DNA from: Acetobacteraceae bacterium
GTDB taxonomy: Bacteria > Pseudomonadota > Alphaproteobacteria > Acetobacterales > Acetobacteraceae
Length of the DNA: 9,625 nt
Assembly: GCA_025356735.1 (NCBI GenBank)
Contig: JANXRT010000499.1
Location: forward strand, 1-9,625
Reading direction: 5' to 3'
In this document: positions 6,500 to 9,625 of the stretch, in pieces
How the letters are laid out: each line of letters starts with the position of its first letter
Position numbering within the stretch: position 1 is the stretch's first letter
Program-made: the position numbers and the translations under genes
Notes under the pieces: generated by a model
Databases searched by the model: none
Seen by the model: only the letters and a program-made list of their open reading frames with translations
What the model was told of the DNA's origin: nothing

Positions 6500-7152
6500 T
6501 GACTGACCAACCAATCGAGTGGGAGACCGCGGCGGGATTCTCGTCCTACCCGGAAACGCTCGCCCGGATGGCCACGCGTGTTTCCGGCATCCGCGCCGGC
6601 ACGGCGGCGGAACTGGTGTGGCTGGTCGAGCATCCGCCGCTCTACACCTCCGGAACCTCGGCCAAACCCGCCGAGCTGACCGATCCGGGCCGCTTCCCGG
6701 TGTTCGCCGCCGGCCGCGGCGGCCAATGGACCTATCACGGCCCCGGCCAGCGCACCGCCTACGTCCTGCTCGACCTCGAACGCGCCCACGGCAGCGTGCC
6801 CGCCCGCGACATACGCTGCTACGTCCACGGGCTGGAGGAATGGCTGATCCGCACCCTGGCCCGGTTCGGCGTGAGGGGCGAGCGCCGCGCCGGGCGGGTC
6901 GGCATCTGGGTCGCCGACCCAGTTACCGGCGCCGAGTCGAAGATCGCCGCCATCGGCGTGCGCGTCACCAGATGGGTCAGCTGGCACGGCATCGCGCTCA
7001 ACGTGCACCCAGACCTCAGCCATTTCGGCGGCATCGTGCCGTGCGGGATCAGCGAACACGGGGTCACCAGCCTCGCGGCCCTCGGGGTAACCGCGACGAT
7101 GGCGGACCTCGATGCCGCGCTGAAATCCTGCTGGGGCGAGGTTTTTACCTGA
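6499..7152 (+). CDS. lipB: Octanoyl-[acyl-carrier protein]-protein octanoyltransferase
   Basis: A 217-residue cytoplasmic enzyme that moves the octanoyl group from acyl carrier protein to lysines of lipoyl domains in pyruvate and 2-oxoglutarate dehydrogenases and the glycine cleavage H protein; LipA then inserts sulfur. The hallmark blocks are all present: EHPPLYTSGTSA (44-55), GRGGQWTYHGPGQ (72-84), SKIAAIGVRV (147-156) with Lys148, WHGIALNV (162-169), and GGIVPCGI (177-184) with Cys182. Lys148 and Cys182 correspond to the catalytic lysine and acyl-carrying cysteine of the family. The length is normal. The start at 6499 has AGGAA (6484-6488) at 10-nt spacing. The gene diverges from tRNA-Leu and its 3' end overlaps the convergent dedA-family gene by 8 bp. 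lipA is not adjacent. Confidence 0.97.
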   Translation: MTDQPIEWETAAGFSSYPETLARMATRVSGIRAGTAAELVWLVEHPPLYTSGTSAKPAELTDPGRFPVFAAGRGGQWTYHGPGQRTAYVLLDLERAHGSVPARDIRCYVHGLEEWLIRTLARFGVRGERRAGRVGIWVADPVTGAESKIAAIGVRVTRWVSWHGIALNVHPDLSHFGGIVPCGISEHGVTSLAALGVTATMADLDAALKSCWGEVFT

Positions 7153-7654
7153 ACCAGGCGGCCAGGAATGTCCCCGGCGCCAGCACGATGAAGGACCAAA
7201 GCGGCGCCGACACCCAGTTGGCGATCTGGAATTTCCGCCACGGCATTTCAAATATCCCACACAACAAGGGCACGGTGGCACGTGCGGGGGAGAACAGCCG
7301 GCACAGCACCACGCTTATCGCGCCCCAGCGGCGGAAAAACCGCTCGCCACGCATCAGCAACGCGGGGTAGCGCGACATCGGCCAGACGCTCCAGGCGCGC
7401 CCCTTCAGCCGGCTGCCAATCCAGTATGACACCCAATCGCCAAGCCCGGCTCCCACCGTCATCGCCGTCCAGATCGGCCAGAAATCCAAGCCGCTGACGC
7501 CGACCAGCCCGCCAAGCGCCACAACAAACCAGGTCGGCACGATCAGCGACACAAAAGCCAGCGATTTCAGGAAGATGAACACAAAAATGATCGCCGGCGC
7601 CCAGGCCGCATGGGCCTGGATAAAGGCGACAATCGCATCGAACCAGCCGCTCAC
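7145..7654 (-). CDS. DedA-family (SNARE-associated/VTT domain) membrane protein
   Basis: A 169-residue multi-pass inner-membrane protein of the DedA family, members of which are implicated in lipid-carrier or phospholipid flipping, membrane potential and envelope stress tolerance. Visible hallmarks are FLKSLAFVSLIVPTWFVVALGG (residues 28-49), where the family keeps an early re-entrant segment, then GLGDWVSYWIGSRLKG (70-85), which matches the conserved GDxxxYxxG motif, and RFFRRWGAISVVLCRLFSPAR (105-125), which carries the conserved arginine and proline of the second re-entrant loop, followed by a last membrane segment at about 148-166. It is somewhat shorter than many members (about 190-220). 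The start is GTG, and GTGA overlaps the stop of the ATP12 gene by 4 nt, so translation is probably coupled. Substrate is unknown. Confidence 0.9.
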   Translation of the reverse strand: MSGWFDAIVAFIQAHAAWAPAIIFVFIFLKSLAFVSLIVPTWFVVALGGLVGVSGLDFWPIWTAMTVGAGLGDWVSYWIGSRLKGRAWSVWPMSRYPALLMRGERFFRRWGAISVVLCRLFSPARATVPLLCGIFEMPWRKFQIANWVSAPLWSFIVLAPGTFLAAWFR

Positions 7655-8358
7655 GCCTGGGCGAGGGTCAGAAAGCGCGCCGCCACCTCCACATCCACCG
7701 CCACCCGCAAGCGCCCGGTATGGGCATCGGCATCACGGCCCCAAAGTTCCTCCTGAAAAATATCGTCAAGCACCGACACCGCATGCGCTTCAGCCCCCGA
7801 CAATGCGCCGGCCGTGACGGCAAGGCCCAGCACCAGGCTGCCCAACGCCGGCACCAGCACGCCGAGCGTCGCCAGGCCAATCGTATCATGCGCCCCAACC
7901 GCCGCAGCCAACGCCGCCAGCGCGCTGATGTCCTGCGGCACATGGATAATCCCCGCGGTCGCCACCAGCCGCGCGCCAAGGGTTCGGTCCGCCCAATCGA
8001 GCCAGGGCTGCCATTCGATGTGCTGGCGTTCCACCAGACGCTGCGGCCGCTCGGCGCGGTAGCACAGCAGATCACTCTCCCCATAGCGGGCAAGCTCCAG
8101 CGCAATCGCCTCCCGCGCCGGGGCCACGCGTTCCTGCGCGGTGCTGGCAAGCCTGGTCAAATGCATCGACTGCAAACTGAAATCCCCGCCTTTTTCGCCC
8201 CCGGCCGCCTGCCATTCGGCCGCAATGGCGTCGGCGAGTGGACGGCTCGGCACCGCGAGCGCCCCGCCACCGGGAATGCGCACCGGTTTGCCGTCAAGGC
8301 GGATTTGCCAGCCCGGTCCGTCAGGGATCGTTTCGGCGAGGTCCCAGAAGCGCTTCAT
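7651..8358 (-). CDS. ATP12-family F1-ATPase assembly chaperone
   Basis: A 235-residue soluble protein of the ATP12 family. In mitochondria ATP12 binds the F1 alpha subunit before assembly of the alpha3-beta3 hexamer; alphaproteobacterial homologues are taken to do the same. Recognisable features are the N-terminal MKRFWDLAE and WQIRLDGKPVRIPGGG (17-32), PSRPLADAIAAEWQA (37-51), MHLTRLASTAQERV (65-78), the strongly conserved YGESDLLCYRAERPQRLVER (92-111) and WLDWADRTLGARL (119-131), and the late FQEELWGRDADA (201-212), where a conserved QEExWG occurs in the family. The start at 8358 is supported by AAAGGAA about 8 nt upstream. It is separated from the upstream AsmA-family gene by 68 bp holding a hairpin, and it overlaps dedA by 4 nt downstream. 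No atp operon genes are nearby. Confidence 0.94.
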   Translation of the reverse strand: MKRFWDLAETIPDGPGWQIRLDGKPVRIPGGGALAVPSRPLADAIAAEWQAAGGEKGGDFSLQSMHLTRLASTAQERVAPAREAIALELARYGESDLLCYRAERPQRLVERQHIEWQPWLDWADRTLGARLVATAGIIHVPQDISALAALAAAVGAHDTIGLATLGVLVPALGSLVLGLAVTAGALSGAEAHAVSVLDDIFQEELWGRDADAHTGRLRVAVDVEVAARFLTLAQA

Positions 8359-8384
8359 TCAGTGGTTCCTTTTAGGCTAAGTCT

Positions 8385-8429
8385 TAAGAAAGGCTGTTCT
8401 TTTTGTGAACAAAAAGAAGACCTTCCTTA
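8385..8429. repeat. A/T-rich hairpin at the asmA stop codon (terminator-like or dispersed repeat)
   Basis: A perfect 9-bp inverted repeat TTCTTTTTG/CAAAAAGAA (8397-8405 and 8410-8418) encloses the loop TGAA. Outer pairing continues with about nine more base pairs interrupted by a bulge and two mismatches, reaching the TAA stop of the AsmA-family gene (8427-8429). The stem is unusually A/T-rich for this GC-rich region. On the transcribed minus strand no clean U-run follows, so it is at best an atypical terminator. The ATP12 gene and any promoter of its own lie just downstream. Confidence 0.45.
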
Positions 8430-9625
8430 CCCCGGCTTCGGCGTCGGCATCGGATCAAGCTTGATCGCCGAGCTGGTCGGCATCGGCCCCGGCGCGCCGA
8501 AGCGGGCAAGCGCCAGCGCATCCGGGCAGGCATCACCGCCGCGCTGGGCGGCCGCGACCGCGCTATCAAACAAATTGGTCCCCGGCGGGCGGCCGTCAAG
8601 CAGCAGGTTGGCGTCCATAAAACTGCCGGCAAGTCGCATCGGCATCGTCAGTCCCTGGCCGAGCAGACGCAATTGCGGGCGGATGCGGATGTCGATCAGT
8701 TCGCGGTCGGGCACCAGCCCGCCCTCGGCCTGGATCAGCAGGCGGTTGCTGTCCAACACCAGCGATTGCAACGTCACTGCGCCATGATCCGCCTGCACCA
8801 GGGCGGCAAAGCACCTTGTGCGCGATGGCCCGGTTGCCGCCTGCATCAGCGCCAGCGGCCATTTGGCCAGCCGCAGGGCCGCGAACATATACAAATTGAA
8901 GATCGACGTATCGAGTTCCCCGTCCACCAGCGCCATACCAGCCCGGCCATTCACGCTGCTGACAATGGCGTGCGGATCGCGGCCCGCGGCCGTCACATCG
9001 ATATCGAGCGCCAGGGTGCCACCAATGTCTTCGGCACGCTGCAAGGCCAGCAGGATCGGCTTGAGCGCGAGCGCCGGCGCGCGGACCGCAAGCCGGATCG
9101 GCGCGGCCGGCGCCCGCGTGTCCATGGCAAAGCTGGCGTTCACCACGCCGCCGCCCGGGGTCGTCGCGATCAGCCGATCGACGCTCAACCCGCCGGCGAT
9201 GGCGGCGAGGCGGGTGGAAACATTGCTGATCGGCAGGCCAGCGACGCGGGCGCTGGCGAATTTCAGGTCGAGGTCAAGATCGCCGAATTCAAATACCCCG
9301 AGGGCGAGCGGTGATTGGGAAAACATCTGCGGCGCCTGTCGCATTCCGGATGGCCCTGGGGGCGGCAAGGGCGGTGCCGGGCCAAGCGCGACATGGGCGA
9401 AGCTGCGGCCGAGCGCGTCAATATCGATGCTCTGGCCAGCCAGTTGCGCCTGCACGGTCGGGCGGGGGCCAAAGCGTATCGACGCAGTTCCGGCCGCGTC
9501 GCCCGCCGGCAGCTTCATCACCAGGTCGCGCAAGGTGATGCCCAAAGGCAGCCCGCCCGGAAGCTCCGCCATCCGCCCGGTAATCCGAGCTTCATTCCAC
9601 GCCGGCAGCCGCGTCTGAAGCAGCC
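8427..9625 (-). CDS. AsmA-family protein, C-terminal part (5' end outside window)
   Basis: The open frame runs from the right window edge to a TAA at 8427, giving about 398 C-terminal residues of a larger protein. The sequence alternates short beta strands with small hydrophobic residues, as in the AsmA/TamB-like family of inner-membrane-anchored periplasmic proteins thought to form hydrophobic grooves that carry phospholipids toward the outer membrane. The best signatures are GGTLALDIDVTAAGRDPHA followed by IVSSVNGRAGMALVDGELD, which is the conserved AsmA C-terminal domain, then a cysteine-containing TRCFAALVQADHGAVTLQS, VLDSNRLLIQAEGGLVPDRE and LIDIRIRPQL. The tail is Pro-rich (SAIKLDPMPTPKPG). 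The expected N-terminal membrane anchor is outside the window, so the internal ATG at 9572 should not be taken as the start. It lies upstream of ATP12 on the same strand. Confidence 0.88.
   Translation of the reverse strand, partial: LLQTRLPAWNEARITGRMAELPGGLPLGITLRDLVMKLPAGDAAGTASIRFGPRPTVQAQLAGQSIDIDALGRSFAHVALGPAPPLPPPGPSGMRQAPQMFSQSPLALGVFEFGDLDLDLKFASARVAGLPISNVSTRLAAIAGGLSVDRLIATTPGGGVVNASFAMDTRAPAAPIRLAVRAPALALKPILLALQRAEDIGGTLALDIDVTAAGRDPHAIVSSVNGRAGMALVDGELDTSIFNLYMFAALRLAKWPLALMQAATGPSRTRCFAALVQADHGAVTLQSLVLDSNRLLIQAEGGLVPDRELIDIRIRPQLRLLGQGLTMPMRLAGSFMDANLLLDGRPPGTNLFDSAVAAAQRGGDACPDALALARFGAPGPMPTSSAIKLDPMPTPKPG

Noticed and set aside
8673..9618. Plus-strand open frames opposite the AsmA-family gene
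   Set aside because: Composition is that of antisense GC-rich frames; the minus strand carries a recognisable AsmA domain.

Overview
The window is about 9.6 kb of gene-dense, GC-rich bacterial chromosome with ten protein-coding genes and one tRNA gene. The gene content (an ATP12-type F1-ATPase assembly chaperone, a small membrane-anchored J-domain protein, a DUF2189 membrane protein, and a MaeB-type malic enzyme fused to a phosphotransacetylase domain) points to an alphaproteobacterium. Rhodospirillales or Acetobacteraceae is my best guess, but that is inference from family content and base composition, not from a search. No phage, transposase, CRISPR array or rRNA gene was seen.

Layout. The plus-strand block at 1-3494 holds the C-terminal part of pyruvate kinase (pyk), a five-segment DUF2189 membrane protein, a family 2 glycosyltransferase and a PaaI-like hotdog thioesterase. 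A strongly structured palindromic element (2933-3036) separates the last two. The minus-strand block at 3498-6456, read right to left, holds tRNA-Leu(GAG), maeB and a J-domain protein whose start codon overlaps the maeB stop. lipB (6499-7152, plus) diverges from the tRNA gene with only 42 bp between them. The minus-strand block at 7145-9625, read right to left, holds an AsmA-family protein that runs off the window, an ATP12 chaperone and a DedA-family membrane protein. An A/T-rich hairpin lies between asmA and ATP12, and dedA overlaps ATP12 by 4 nt. dedA and lipB converge and overlap by 8 bp; the thioesterase and J-domain genes converge with 3 bp between their stops.

How the genes relate. Pyruvate kinase and malic enzyme both act at the phosphoenolpyruvate/pyruvate/malate node, and LipB supplies the octanoyl group used to lipoylate 2-oxoacid dehydrogenases that consume pyruvate and 2-oxoglutarate. 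ATP12 helps assemble F1-ATPase. The membrane proteins (DUF2189, J-domain, DedA, AsmA) and the lone glycosyltransferase suggest envelope functions, but their neighbours do not define a pathway. This is mostly core chromosome. I see no convincing new multi-gene system; the items most worth a second look are the palindromic intergenic element, the A/T-rich hairpin, and the tight couplings maeB/J-protein and ATP12/DedA.
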